Positions 26,245 to 34,775 are shown, numbered from the stretch's first letter. The stretch: DNA of 62,057 bases from Candidatus Gastranaerophilales bacterium (GCA_944322935.1 CALUQO010000001.1:107934-169990); one strand, 5' to 3'. Notes: generated from the letters alone by a model not told the origin. A program made the numbers and translations.

Positions 26245-26601
26245 ATGAACAAAGAAAACCAAAAAACTTGTAACGGATACGAAGCTATGTTCACCTTCTT
26301 GAACGAAGATGATTTTAACGAACATCTCAAAGTTTGCGAAGAGTGCGCAAAAGAACATGCGAGAATGCAGCGGGTGTCAGAGTTAATACAAGAAGCCAAA
26401 CCCTATATAAAGGAAAAGCAAAAAAGGCGAACCATTTTAAAAAGTGCAGCGGCTGTTTTTGTTGTTGCCTTCGCTACTTTAAGCATTCCTTTGTGTATGA
26501 CAGGAGTTAATATGTACGATAATATGGTCGCACAAAACTCCCTGACTGCTCAGGAACTGGGTCTGCCGGTTGATGAGTATGGCTTCCTCTATGTGGAATA
26601 A
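26245..26601 (+). CDS. Putative zinc-finger anti-sigma factor
   Basis: A 118-residue one-TM protein. The cytosolic start contains FNEHLKVCEECAKEH, the HxxxCxxC core of the zinc-binding anti-sigma domain, preceded by a Cys at residue 9. One TM segment follows (AAAVFVVAFATLSIPLCMTG), then a short outside tail (about 30 residues). It is 4 bp upstream of the ECF sigma gene, the reverse of the common sigma-first order but the order found in cnrYXH-like loci. Expected to hold the sigma factor at the membrane until an envelope signal releases it. Shorter than typical 200-residue anti-sigmas. Confidence 0.78.
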   Translation: MNKENQKTCNGYEAMFTFLNEDDFNEHLKVCEECAKEHARMQRVSELIQEAKPYIKEKQKRRTILKSAAAVFVVAFATLSIPLCMTGVNMYDNMVAQNSLTAQELGLPVDEYGFLYVE

Positions 26602-26605
26602 ATAG

Positions 26606-27103
26606 ATGGATTTAAAAAAAATAATAATCAATCACGGTAACACCGTAAGAAATATAATAAAAAGAATTACAAACGAACAAAATGAGGACCTGGAACAAGA
26701 GGTCTACACAAAAATTTGGAAAAATTCGGACAAATACGAAGAAAAAGGAGTTTTAAACGCCTGGGTAAGAACAATAAGCGCTAACTTATCCAAAGATTAT
26801 CTAAAATCTTCACAAAAAAAATTATCGGATAATACAACAAATGACGAAACAGTATTGTCTTTTGTTGCTGACCAAAAAGATACGCCTGAATCTTTGATGA
26901 TAAAAAAAGAAAGGCAAAAAGCGATTTCCGAGGCCATAAACAAGCTTAAACCAAAATTTAAAGAAGTAATTATGCTATACGAAATCGAAAACAAATCGTA
27001 CGAAGAAATTGCAGAAAAAATCAAATGTCCTATAGGAACTGTCAAATCCCGTTTATATAACGCCAAAAAGGAACTGGCAGCTATGTTAGAAAATCTTATT
27101 TAG
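26606..27103 (+). CDS. ECF-type RNA polymerase sigma factor
   Basis: A 165-residue sigma-70 family member with only regions 2 and 4. Region 2: EQNEDLEQEVYTKIWKNSDK and GVLNAWVRTISANLSKDYLK. Region 4: AINKLKPKFKEVIMLYEIEN then SYEEIAEKIKCPIGTVKSRL, the helix-turn-helix that reads the -35 element. No extra domains. It lies between an anti-sigma gene (4 bp upstream) and a Spy-like periplasmic gene (16 bp downstream), so it should direct transcription of this operon and an envelope-stress regulon. Confidence 0.93.
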   Translation: MDLKKIIINHGNTVRNIIKRITNEQNEDLEQEVYTKIWKNSDKYEEKGVLNAWVRTISANLSKDYLKSSQKKLSDNTTNDETVLSFVADQKDTPESLMIKKERQKAISEAINKLKPKFKEVIMLYEIENKSYEEIAEKIKCPIGTVKSRLYNAKKELAAMLENLI

Positions 27104-27119
27104 AAAGGATTACCCGAAT

Positions 27120-27680
27120 ATGAAGAAATCATTAGTTATAGCAGGTCTTGCAGCAAGTATTTTACTTACATCATCAATTGCGAATGCCGCAACTACAACA
27201 AATACCGATAACAATAAACAACTTGCAGCAGAAAAACAAATGCCCCAAAAAGGCGATAAAAAATTCAATAAAGAAAAACGTCCCTCAATTGATGAAAGAC
27301 TCAATCTTACGGAAGAACAAAAACAAAAGGCTCATGAAATAAGAATGAAAGGCCATGAACAAATCAAACCGGTGTTTGAAAAAATAAAAGCCAAAAAAGA
27401 GGAAATAAAAGAAATTGCACAAAATACAAAGCTTTCTGATGAACAAAAAACTAAAAAAATCAATGCATTGGAAATTGATATCCTAAAACTTAAACAGGAA
27501 GCAAGAAAAATTAGAATGCAAAATACAAAAGAATTTGAATCAATTTTGACTGCCGAGCAAAAGACTGAATTCAACAAAATGAAGGAAGAAGGCAGAAAGA
27601 TGCATATGATGAAAAAGCATCACGGCCCCAAAGGCCCGAAAGGCCAGCCGGGACATGACAAACGAGCTCCTCAACAATAG
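27120..27680 (+). CDS. Spy/CpxP-like (LTXXQ) periplasmic protein with His-rich tail
   Basis: A 186-residue exported protein: signal peptide (MKKSLVIAGLAASILLTSSIANA), then a long alpha-helical region with two LTxxQ motifs, LTEEQKQKAHEIR and LTAEQKTEFNKMK, as in Spy, CpxP and CnrX. The tail MHMMKKHHGPKGPKGQPGHD is rich in His/Met and could bind metal. Spy-type proteins act as ATP-free chaperones in the periplasm; CnrX-type ones sense metals and control an ECF sigma via its anti-sigma. Its place as third gene after anti-sigma and sigma favours the sensor role, though a simple chaperone under the sigma's control is equally possible. Strong ribosome site (GAAAGGA). Confidence 0.85.
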   Translation: MKKSLVIAGLAASILLTSSIANAATTTNTDNNKQLAAEKQMPQKGDKKFNKEKRPSIDERLNLTEEQKQKAHEIRMKGHEQIKPVFEKIKAKKEEIKEIAQNTKLSDEQKTKKINALEIDILKLKQEARKIRMQNTKEFESILTAEQKTEFNKMKEEGRKMHMMKKHHGPKGPKGQPGHDKRAPQQ

Positions 27681-27736
27681 TCAATCCATCTCACTGGATA
27701 CAATACCCGAAAATAAACACTCATAATATTTTTCAG

Positions 27737-27772
27737 GACCTCTTGTTAAATACGGAAAGAGGTCTTTTTTTT
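27737..27772 (+). terminator. Rho-independent terminator of the sigma operon
   Basis: GACCTCTT (27737-27744), 12-nt loop, AAGAGGTC (27757-27764), then eight T. It ends the anti-sigma / sigma / Spy-like operon 56 bp after the last stop. Confidence 0.92.
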
Positions 27773-27907
27773 ATTCTTTAGTTTACCATTAACAAACTGA
27801 CATATATAATTCTGTAATACCGGCCATACACTGCGGGCTGTTTCGCTCTCATACATTAATTAGGGAGGGCATGGTGGGGATTGATATGTAAAAGATACGT
27901 GACCGTA

Positions 27908-27926
27908 GGCAGGACTTTAGCCTGCC
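27908..27926. other. GC-rich hairpin in the gap before mtnA
   Basis: GGCAGG (27908-27913), loop ACTTTAG, CCTGCC (27921-27926), in a 180-bp stretch (27773-27952) that holds no gene. No T-tract follows on either strand, so it is not a standard terminator. It may be a remnant of a dispersed repeat. Confidence 0.4.
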
Positions 27927-27952
27927 AGGCGGTTATTCTGATAAAATTTATC

Positions 27953-29029
27953 TTACACGTACAAATCAGCGCCGAAAGCCTTTTTAATTGAATCTTTATA
28001 CGGCGGATAAAGCACACCTTTTTCAGTAATAATTCCCTTGATTAAAGAAGCGGGAGTTACATCAAACCCGGGATTTATAACATTTATTCCCTCTGCACAT
28101 ACCGATTTACCGTTTATATGCGTAACTTCGTCATGACTTCTTTCTTCAATAGGTATTTCATTACCTGTTTCAATCGATGTGTCAATAGTGGACAGCGGCG
28201 CTGCAATATAAAACGGTACGTTATGGTAATTTGCAACTATAGCGAGGTTGTATGTACCGATTTTGTTGGCGGTGTCACCGTTTGCGGCTATTCTGTCCGC
28301 TCCGACAACTACCATATCAATCATACCCTTGTTCATAAAATATCCGCTCATTCCGTCCGTAATGAGTGTTACGGGTATGCCGTCCATTGCAAGTTCGAAC
28401 GTGGTAATTCTTGCGCCCTGTTGTCTGGGACGCGTTTCGTCAGCAAACACCTGAATAGTATTGTCATTAGCAAAAGCGGAACGAACTACGCCTAACGCCG
28501 TACCGTAACCGACAGTGGCAAGCGCGCCTGCATTGCAATGAGTAAGAATTGTTGCGCCTTTTTTAGGAACAAGTTGTGCACCGTTGTCGCCGATTTTTTT
28601 GTTTATTTCAATATCTTCATTTTCCAGCTGTATACCATGGTCAATAAGCATTTGCACCATTTCATCAACAGACTTGCCGCTGTCTTTTATGTAGTCATAC
28701 TGCTTATCGACAGCCCACATAAGATTTACCGCCGTGGGTCTGGAACTTTTAAGAAAATCAGCTTTAAGCTTTAATTTTTGCAAAAATTCTGTCGGGTTCT
28801 GCGTTGTTTTTGCTATTTCCAAAGCAGCAAGCGCCATACCGTGCGCACCTGCAATACCTATAGCCGGTGCTCCTCTTACAATCATGGTTTTTATGGCATC
28901 GAACATATCATCGGATGTTTTTATATCAACAAGCTTGTATTCATAGGGTATAACAAGCTGATTCACCATTCTTGAAACATTTTTATCTTTAATCCATTCG
29001 ATTGTTTTTATTTTTGAATCAAAATCCAT
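27953..29029 (-). CDS. mtnA: S-methyl-5-thioribose-1-phosphate isomerase
   Basis: Methionine-salvage enzyme converting methylthioribose-1-phosphate to methylthioribulose-1-phosphate in the cytosol. The 358-residue length is typical. Signatures: MIVRGAPAIGIAGAHGMAL, ILTHCNAGALATVGYGTALG (catalytic Cys), VFADETRPRQQGARITTFE, and VGADRIAANGDTANKIGTY (catalytic Asp). AAAGGA stands right before ATG 29029. Other mtn genes are not nearby; some bacteria use MtnA with a partial pathway to recycle thiomethyl waste. Family paralogues (eIF2B-like, ribose-1,5-bisphosphate isomerase) are less likely given the full set of MtnA motifs. Confidence 0.95.
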   Translation of the reverse strand: MDFDSKIKTIEWIKDKNVSRMVNQLVIPYEYKLVDIKTSDDMFDAIKTMIVRGAPAIGIAGAHGMALAALEIAKTTQNPTEFLQKLKLKADFLKSSRPTAVNLMWAVDKQYDYIKDSGKSVDEMVQMLIDHGIQLENEDIEINKKIGDNGAQLVPKKGATILTHCNAGALATVGYGTALGVVRSAFANDNTIQVFADETRPRQQGARITTFELAMDGIPVTLITDGMSGYFMNKGMIDMVVVGADRIAANGDTANKIGTYNLAIVANYHNVPFYIAAPLSTIDTSIETGNEIPIEERSHDEVTHINGKSVCAEGINVINPGFDVTPASLIKGIITEKGVLYPPYKDSIKKAFGADLYV

Positions 29030-29137
29030 TCCTTTATCCTCAGACTTTCTAAAAAATTAATATCCTAAAATTAATATTGCCGCTTATCCACGGCCCTTCA
29101 AATACTAAATGAAGAGAAAAATATCATATTATATTTT

Positions 29138-29614
29138 TTACTCCTGAATTTCTATATCTGTTTGAGATTCTTCAGGTTTTGTTTCCAATTGGGAGTATAC
29201 ATACATTGTAACCAGCCCTGAAAAGGAATTCATTATAGCGGAAAGCAGTGCAACAAAAAATATCAAAGTAATCATTACAAAGAATCCGGAACGTAACAGC
29301 AAACTTATACCGAGATAAAATGAACCTTTATAAATAAGTCCTATTATTCCCGCAAGCGGAATAAACGAGATTGAAAACCCGATAAATGAAAGAAATCCGA
29401 TAACAGCCCCATACATTGCACCCTGTTTTATGTCCAGTATTCCCATCATTTGCATTCTCTTCATGTAAACCATTATTATAGGTGCCGCAAGAATGAACAA
29501 AGCAAAAAACGAAAGATTACAAATGAAAGGTATTACTGTCAACACGCCTAATACCAAACCAAGCAGACCGGATAGTACAGCCGTTTGTTTAAATAGAATT
29601 TCTTTTATAAGCAT
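29138..29614 (-). CDS. Hypothetical four-TM membrane protein
   Basis: Unrecognised 158-residue protein with about four TM segments: AVLSGLLGLVLGVLTVIPFI, LFILAAPIIMVYM, GAMYGAVIGFLSFIGFSISF, and FFVMITLIFFVALLSAIMNS, ending in an acidic cytosolic tail (QLETKPEESQTDIEIQE). No known motif. It sits between mtnA and ruvC on the same strand with gaps of 108 and 47 bp, so an operon with ruvC is possible but unproven. Confidence 0.75.
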   Translation of the reverse strand: MLIKEILFKQTAVLSGLLGLVLGVLTVIPFICNLSFFALFILAAPIIMVYMKRMQMMGILDIKQGAMYGAVIGFLSFIGFSISFIPLAGIIGLIYKGSFYLGISLLLRSGFFVMITLIFFVALLSAIMNSFSGLVTMYVYSQLETKPEESQTDIEIQE

Positions 29615-29661
29615 TTTTATTCCTTTGTTTATTTTCTCTTATTAAAATTTTATAATAAAAA

Positions 29662-30159
29662 TCAAGATATGCATCTCAATTCTATTTCCGCATTTCTGGC
29701 ATGGCATACGGCAATAGCGATAGAATCAACTGTGTCATCGAGCTTTGGCCAGATATTTCCGTTTGTTTCAACCATACGTTTTACCCCTTGCGCAACCTCA
29801 TTTTTGGATGCGCGCCCGTAACCAGTTATTGTCTGTTTTACAACAATAGGAGTATATTCGTATGCGTCTATCGAGTATTTTTCAAGCAGCATTAAAATAA
29901 CGCCGCGGGCTTGTGCAACCGGAATAATAGTTTTTTGGTTTTTAAAAAAATATAGCTTTTCCACCCCTGCACAATCCGGTTTATACTCGTTTATTATCTG
30001 TTCCAAATCCCGGGAAATTTCAAGCAACCTGCCTGCGTCTGATTGGCTTTTGTCCGTTTGTATTGAGCCTGATGCAACAAGATTGTATACGCCATCTATC
30101 GCATCAACTATGCTGTAACCTACTATTGCTATTCCCGGATCAAGTCCCAATATTCTCAT
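29662..30159 (-). CDS. ruvC: Crossover junction endodeoxyribonuclease RuvC
   Basis: Holliday-junction resolvase acting with RuvAB. The 165-residue protein opens MRILGLDPGIAIVGYSIV (first catalytic Asp), continues with CAGVEKLYFFKNQ (catalytic Glu), VAQARGVILMLLEKY, and ends in the Asp cluster LDDTVDSIAIAVCHA. ATG 30159 is chosen over the ORF's upstream codons because the RuvC fold begins exactly there. TATAAT lies seven bases before the ATG and no Shine-Dalgarno is seen, suggesting a leaderless message. ruvA and ruvB are not adjacent. Confidence 0.95.
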   Translation of the reverse strand: MRILGLDPGIAIVGYSIVDAIDGVYNLVASGSIQTDKSQSDAGRLLEISRDLEQIINEYKPDCAGVEKLYFFKNQKTIIPVAQARGVILMLLEKYSIDAYEYTPIVVKQTITGYGRASKNEVAQGVKRMVETNGNIWPKLDDTVDSIAIAVCHARNAEIELRCIS

Positions 30160-30166
30160 ATAAATA

Positions 30167-30172
30167 ATTATA
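30167..30172 (-). promoter_or_regulatory. TATAAT box seven bases before the ruvC start
   Basis: On the minus strand, TATAAT (30172-30167) is followed by seven bases and then ATG of ruvC. A transcript starting at the usual distance from the -10 would begin at the AUG. This fits leaderless initiation and explains the lack of a ribosome site. Confidence 0.45.
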
Positions 30173-30311
30173 ATGTAGAGAAAAATAAAAACCAAAATTG
30201 TATTATTTTGAAATATTTTGATTTAATTAGCCTGCCGTGCAAAGCACTATATGAAAATCGTTTTTGATGTATATTATTTATAAGTATTTAAGAGATTTTG
30301 AGAGAGAATTT

Positions 30312-31130
30312 ATGAATAAACTGGAAAAAAAGATGCTAAACACCCTGCTTGATTTAAAAGAAAATCATCATGTTGTGGGGGTTAAAGCGGAATTTGAAGC
30401 CGAAGGGACAAGAATGGAAGAGGCGCTGCGCCTTAAGGAAGTTGTCACAAAAGCAGGTCTTGAACTGACCATAAAAATAGGCGGCTGCGAAGCTATTAAA
30501 GATATGTTCGATGCCCGAACAATCGGTGTAAACACAATAGTCGCCCCGATGATAGAAACGGCCTATGCAATGAAAAAATATGTTCAGGCAACAAAATATG
30601 TGTTCCCCGAAGAAGAACACAAAGACATTAAGTTTTTAATTAACGTAGAAACAATTACCGGCTTTAATAATCTTGACGAAATGATTTCTTCACAATATTT
30701 TAAAGATATTTCAGGGGTTGTTGTTGGACGTGTTGACATGACGGGCTCTATGGGACTTTCACGCGATGATATAAATACCGATGCAATATTTGAAATAGCA
30801 AATGATGTTGCCAAAAAGACACTTGCAAATAACAAAGAAATGGTAATTGGAGGTGGTGTTTCCGCACAATCAATCCCTTTTTTTAAAAGACTTCCGCAAG
30901 GCGCGTTAAACCGGTTTGAAACACGTAAAATAATTTTTGACGCACAAAAAGCTGTTTGCGACCCCAATGCTGACAAGGGAATTTTGAAGGCTGTCGGGTT
31001 TGAGCTGATGTGGCTTAGAAACAAAAGAGAATTCTACGGAATGATTTACAGAGAGGACGAGGCAAGATTGCAGCTTTTGGAATCCAGATATAAAAAACTC
31101 ATAGAGGATGCGGGTGGTCAATATGAGTAA
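30312..31130 (+). CDS. HpcH/HpaI-family aldolase or citrate-lyase-like enzyme
   Basis: A 272-residue TIM-barrel protein of the HpcH/HpaI/CitE superfamily, class II metal-dependent lyases that make or break C-C bonds at pyruvate or acetyl units. Visible: VGVKAEFEAEGTRMEEALRL, KIGGCEAIKDMFDARTIG, FLINVETITGFNNLDEM (metal-binding Glu), and VVVGRVDMTGSMGLSRDD (metal-binding Asp). GAGAGAA precedes ATG 30312. Its last bases overlap the HAD gene's start by 8 bp, tying the two. In this operon it may provide or remove a pyruvate-derived unit for an unusual sugar or acid; the substrate is not predictable. Confidence 0.82.
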   Translation: MNKLEKKMLNTLLDLKENHHVVGVKAEFEAEGTRMEEALRLKEVVTKAGLELTIKIGGCEAIKDMFDARTIGVNTIVAPMIETAYAMKKYVQATKYVFPEEEHKDIKFLINVETITGFNNLDEMISSQYFKDISGVVVGRVDMTGSMGLSRDDINTDAIFEIANDVAKKTLANNKEMVIGGGVSAQSIPFFKRLPQGALNRFETRKIIFDAQKAVCDPNADKGILKAVGFELMWLRNKREFYGMIYREDEARLQLLESRYKKLIEDAGGQYE

Positions 31131-31797
31131 TCTGAATAACATAAATAATTACATATTTGATTTGGACGGTACAATTGTTAACTCCTCGCAGGAGGTTTTG
31201 CTCTGTTTTAAAAAGGCCTTTGCTGCATCAAATGTACAAATAGCTGAAAACAGACTGAGTACCGATGTGATAGGCCCCCCGCTTGTTGAAATAATAAAAT
31301 TAATAGCGCCAAATCTAAAAGACGAAACAAAAATCACGGAAGTAATGCAAAATTTTCGTCAAATTTATGACAATGATGAAAATGATATAACTGATTTTTA
31401 CGACGGAATTTACGAATTTCTTGAAAAACTGAAAAAAGAAAATAAAAAAATTTTTCTGGCGACTTTCAAACCGATGCTTCCGACAATGCGCATAGTTAAA
31501 AAACTAAAGCTTGATATGTTCGATGATATTTACACAATTGACAAATTCGGGGAAAAGATTACCAAAACAGAAATGATAGAAGATATTATAAAAAAATACA
31601 AACTAAAAAAAGAAGAAACGGTTATGATTGGAGATGCAATAACCGATATGCAGGCGGCAGCCCTTGCCGGAGTACCGGGAATTGCCGCTCTGTGGGGATA
31701 TGAGTCTGATAAAGAGGCTCTTAAATCTTGCGCAAATGCCGCAGTAAATAATGCAAAGGAACTGGAATGTCTAAAATTAAAGTCAGCGATTATATAG
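31123..31797 (+). CDS. HAD-family phosphatase (phosphoglycolate phosphatase-like)
   Basis: A 224-residue HAD hydrolase. Motif I is YIFDLDGTIVNSS (nucleophile Asp), motif II is IFLATFKPM with T in the S/T position, and motifs III/IV are KTEMIEDIIKKYKL and MIGDAITDMQAA. The cap is the helical C1 type of phosphoglycolate phosphatase and beta-phosphoglucomutase relatives. Start ATG 31123 lies inside the end of the aldolase gene, and its end overlaps the TPP-enzyme gene by 31 bp, so the three are translated as a unit. It likely removes phosphate from an intermediate of that pathway. Confidence 0.87.
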   Translation: MSNLNNINNYIFDLDGTIVNSSQEVLLCFKKAFAASNVQIAENRLSTDVIGPPLVEIIKLIAPNLKDETKITEVMQNFRQIYDNDENDITDFYDGIYEFLEKLKKENKKIFLATFKPMLPTMRIVKKLKLDMFDDIYTIDKFGEKITKTEMIEDIIKKYKLKKEETVMIGDAITDMQAAALAGVPGIAALWGYESDKEALKSCANAAVNNAKELECLKLKSAII

Positions 31798-33551
31798 CCA
31801 AAAGATTAAAAGAAATCTATGACGTAAAAAATGTTTTTATGGTGTCAGGCGGCGGGGCAATGCATCTTAATGATAGCTTTGGCAAATATATCCCCTATGT
31901 ATGCAACCATAATGAACAGGCAAGCGCTATTGCAGCAGAAGGCTATGCAAAATCTTCGCAAAAACTTGCCGTAGTGAATGTTACAACCGGCCCCGGCGGG
32001 CTTAACTGTCTGAACGGGGTATTCGGCCAGTGGACAGACTCTGTGCCGGTTTTATATATATCAGGTCAGGTCAAATTCTCCACAACACTTGCTTCTTGCC
32101 CTGATATAAACCTAAGACAGCTAGGTGATCAGGAGGCGGACATTATCAGCGTTGTCAAACCTCTGACAAAATATGCAAAAATGGTTACAGACCCGAAGGA
32201 AATAAAATATCATTTAGACAAAGCAATACACGCAGCAACAACAGGCCGCAAAGGCCCTGTTTGGCTGGATATACCGATGAATGTACAGGGCGCGCTTGTG
32301 GAAGAATCGGAGTTGATTGATTGCGACTATAGCTGTGCTTCGGTTCCTGCAAAAAGTGAGTGCAAAATTGAACAGATAATACAAAAACTCCAAAACGCAA
32401 AAAGGCCGTTAATTGTTGCAGGACATGGGATAAGACTTTCAGGTCAAAAACAAACCTTTTTAAAACTTATTGAAAAGATTAAGATTCCTGTCGTTACAAC
32501 GTTTAACGGTTTTGATATCATAGAAGACACCCACCCGTGTTTTATCGGCCGTATCGGAACAATCGGACAAAGATGCGGAAATTTTGCCCTGCAAAACGCT
32601 GATGTTGTTTTGTTTTTAGGCACCCGCAACAATATACGCCAAGTAAGTTACAACTGGGAAAATTTTGCTAAAAAAGCTTTTAAAATAATTGTTGATATAG
32701 ATAAAGCAGAGCTTAAAAAACCGACGGTTAAACCGGATATGGCAATTAATGCGGATTTGGAAGACTTTTTGCCAATGTTGGAAGCGGCTGATTATGCGAT
32801 TGAAAAAAAAGGTTGGCTAGAGTTTTGTAAAAACCTTAAAGAAAAATATTCTTTTAAAAACACAAAGGAATATCAGCATACGGACAAAATTAACGCATAC
32901 GGTGCAATACGCAGAATCACTGAACTTTTGGAAGAAAATGCCGTTTGTGTTCTCGGCAATGCCACTGCAATAATCGCGTCTGTGCAGACTGCATTTATAA
33001 AGAGAAATCAAAGGTATTTTTCAAATTCCGGTGATGCGTCAATGGGCTATGATGTACCTGCTGCAATAGGGGCCTGTGTTGCAAATAACAGGCAATCCAC
33101 GGTTTGCATAACCGGCGACGGCTCTTTTATGATGAATTTGCAGGAGCTGCAGACCATAAAACACAACAATCTGCCCGTAAAGATATTTATCATAAACAAC
33201 GATGGCTATATCTCAATAAAACAAACGCAAAACAACTTTTTTGAAGGTCGAAATACCGGCGCTGGCACTGACAGCGGGGTGAGTGTTCCTGATTTCGTAA
33301 ATGTCGGCAATGCTTTTGGCATAGAAACATTCAGAATAACTAAACCTGCAGAACTGGATAATGCCATAACAAAAATGTTGACTGCTCAAAAGCCGATGAT
33401 TTGCGAGATAATGGTTAATCCGAATTACATATTCTCCCCGAAATTATCTTCAAGAAAGCTGGAGGACGGAACAATGATATCCCCTTCTTTAGAAGACATG
33501 TATCCGTTTTTACCGAGGGATGAATTTGAAGAAAATATGATTAAAGATTAA
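31767..33551 (+). CDS. Thiamine-diphosphate-dependent enzyme, acetolactate-synthase-like
   Basis: A 594-residue enzyme of the acetohydroxyacid synthase / pyruvate oxidase fold. The catalytic Glu is in CNHNEQASAIAAEGYAK, the central domain follows (KRPLIVAGHGIRLSG), and the TPP/Mg motif is ITGDGSFMMNLQEL through FIINND (GDG-x-NN). It is not a typical IlvB: there is no ilvN next to it, and its partners are an aldolase and a HAD phosphatase. Comparable enzymes in surface-polysaccharide loci add or remove two-carbon units on sugars (for example YerE). It may decarboxylate a 2-keto acid or make a branched-chain sugar; this is inference. The start overlaps the HAD gene. Confidence 0.85.
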   Translation: MSKIKVSDYIAKRLKEIYDVKNVFMVSGGGAMHLNDSFGKYIPYVCNHNEQASAIAAEGYAKSSQKLAVVNVTTGPGGLNCLNGVFGQWTDSVPVLYISGQVKFSTTLASCPDINLRQLGDQEADIISVVKPLTKYAKMVTDPKEIKYHLDKAIHAATTGRKGPVWLDIPMNVQGALVEESELIDCDYSCASVPAKSECKIEQIIQKLQNAKRPLIVAGHGIRLSGQKQTFLKLIEKIKIPVVTTFNGFDIIEDTHPCFIGRIGTIGQRCGNFALQNADVVLFLGTRNNIRQVSYNWENFAKKAFKIIVDIDKAELKKPTVKPDMAINADLEDFLPMLEAADYAIEKKGWLEFCKNLKEKYSFKNTKEYQHTDKINAYGAIRRITELLEENAVCVLGNATAIIASVQTAFIKRNQRYFSNSGDASMGYDVPAAIGACVANNRQSTVCITGDGSFMMNLQELQTIKHNNLPVKIFIINNDGYISIKQTQNNFFEGRNTGAGTDSGVSVPDFVNVGNAFGIETFRITKPAELDNAITKMLTAQKPMICEIMVNPNYIFSPKLSSRKLEDGTMISPSLEDMYPFLPRDEFEENMIKD

Positions 33552-33597
33552 AACAGCTGTTTTTATATACTAAATACCCATATAAAACAAAGGCCTG

Positions 33598-34350
33598 TTA
33601 ATCTTCTTCGCGAGACTTGTGAGCTTTTTTAGTTCCTGCTTCATAACCGCAGATTAAGAATATTGCCGGCAGGGCTTTTGATACAAAGCTTTTCACTGCA
33701 TCGCCCAGGTCTGTCATTGCCATAACTGTCAGTATGTCATCTATGTGTATGCCAAAATCCTTGGGGCCGACTTTTCTTGTGTCGTTTTCTTTGTATATGG
33801 CTTCGTTAACTTTTGTCGCAATGTAGTTTCCTCCCGTGACGCCGCAGCCTACGCCCGCTATAGCAGCAAGTCCGCCGTAAATGCAGTTTTTGACCATGGA
33901 AAGTTTCTTTTTTTCTATGATAGAGGTACCTATCCCCACGATGCTTATCGGGGTGACAATGTTGCCTAAAAACTGGTGCATTGCTTCTTTTAGCTTGGGC
34001 TTTCGGTTTTCTTTCTCATCTGCAATCAAACCGCCGGCAAGTCCGCCTATTAAAGCGGATGTCGCAAGCCCTATGGCTCTTGGTACACTGTTAAAGTTGA
34101 TTTTAAACATGTCTTTGGGTTTAAAATTACCTTTACGTGTCGCTTTGGCCAGCGCGAAAAGATACAAAAGTGTAGTTGCAGCGCTGCCTGCCAGCGATGC
34201 TCTTTTTACTTTTCCGTCATGGTTGTTTTTTATCAGATTTTCAAACGGGTTTTCCTTTATTTCCAATGCCCCTGTTGTTTTTACCTTATGTGACGGGTTA
34301 TAAAAGTTTGATGTTGGTGATGATGTCGTTATTACAGTCAGTTGCGGCAT
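33598..34350 (-). CDS. Hypothetical membrane protein, paralogue of the one at 17127-17996
   Basis: Unrecognised 250-residue protein. The N-terminal 45 residues are polar (PQLTVITTSSPTSNFYNPS); then come hydrophobic Gly-rich segments (AGSAATTLLYLFALAKA, AIGLATSALIGGLAGGLIA, NIVTPISIVGIGTSII, NCIYGGLAAIAGVGCGVTGG) and a soluble end (DFGIHIDDILTVMAMTDLGDA, then LPAIFLICGYEAGTKK). The segment pair NIVTPISIVGIGTSIIEKKK / GGNYIATKVNEAIYKE lines up with the corresponding part of the 17127 protein. ATG 34350 follows GGAAAGAG; a GTG at 34359 is also in frame. Function unknown; no operon partner. Confidence 0.7.
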   Translation of the reverse strand: MPQLTVITTSSPTSNFYNPSHKVKTTGALEIKENPFENLIKNNHDGKVKRASLAGSAATTLLYLFALAKATRKGNFKPKDMFKINFNSVPRAIGLATSALIGGLAGGLIADEKENRKPKLKEAMHQFLGNIVTPISIVGIGTSIIEKKKLSMVKNCIYGGLAAIAGVGCGVTGGNYIATKVNEAIYKENDTRKVGPKDFGIHIDDILTVMAMTDLGDAVKSFVSKALPAIFLICGYEAGTKKAHKSREED

Positions 34351-34424
34351 GATTTTCACTCTTTCCTGTGAGCTTTAAAAATCCTGAAAATTTATTTTTG
34401 CCATATTGTTGACAAATGTTAATT

Positions 34425-34775
34425 TTATTCGCAAACATGTTCTAATGCCATTTTTACTATTGTTTGCACGTGCTCGTCGTTTAAAGAATAATAAACATTC
34501 TTGCCCCTTTTTTGCGAACGTACGAGCTTTGCGGTACGCAAAACTTTAAGCTGGTGAGATACAGCAGATTTTGTCATATCCAGAATCGCCGATAGCTCGC
34601 CTACACACAGCTCGCTTTCTTCAAGCGCCCATAAAAGCTGAATACGCGTGCTGTCGCCCATTACCTTGAAAAAATCGGACAAATCGTATAAAAGCTCTTT
34701 TTTGGGCATAGAGGGCTTTATTTTGTTAATTATCTCCTGATTTAGGGCTTCTGTGTCTGTTTTTGGGTTGTCCAT
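34425..34775 (-). CDS. ArsR/SmtB-family zinc-type metalloregulator
   Basis: A 116-residue winged-helix repressor. The DNA-binding part is ELCVGELSAILDMTKSAVSHQLKVLRTAKLV. The alpha-5 metal site is complete: D100, H102, H113 and E116 in NDEHVQTIVKMALEHVCE have exactly the D-x-H...H-xx-E spacing of SmtB, ZiaR and (with His) CzrA, which sense Zn(II), Co(II) or Cd(II). The alpha-3 Cys motif ELCVC of CadC is reduced to ELCVG, so alpha-5 sensing is favoured. AGGAG precedes ATG 34775; an upstream in-frame start at 34877 would run through the operators and is rejected. It is divergent from the P-type ATPase gene and should repress both. Confidence 0.93.
   Translation of the reverse strand: MDNPKTDTEALNQEIINKIKPSMPKKELLYDLSDFFKVMGDSTRIQLLWALEESELCVGELSAILDMTKSAVSHQLKVLRTAKLVRSQKRGKNVYYSLNDEHVQTIVKMALEHVCE

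Noticed and set aside
31767-33551. Catabolic or biosynthetic IlvB acetolactate synthase
   Set aside because: No ilvN or ilvC nearby and the partners are an aldolase and a phosphatase; kept as a TPP enzyme of unknown substrate.
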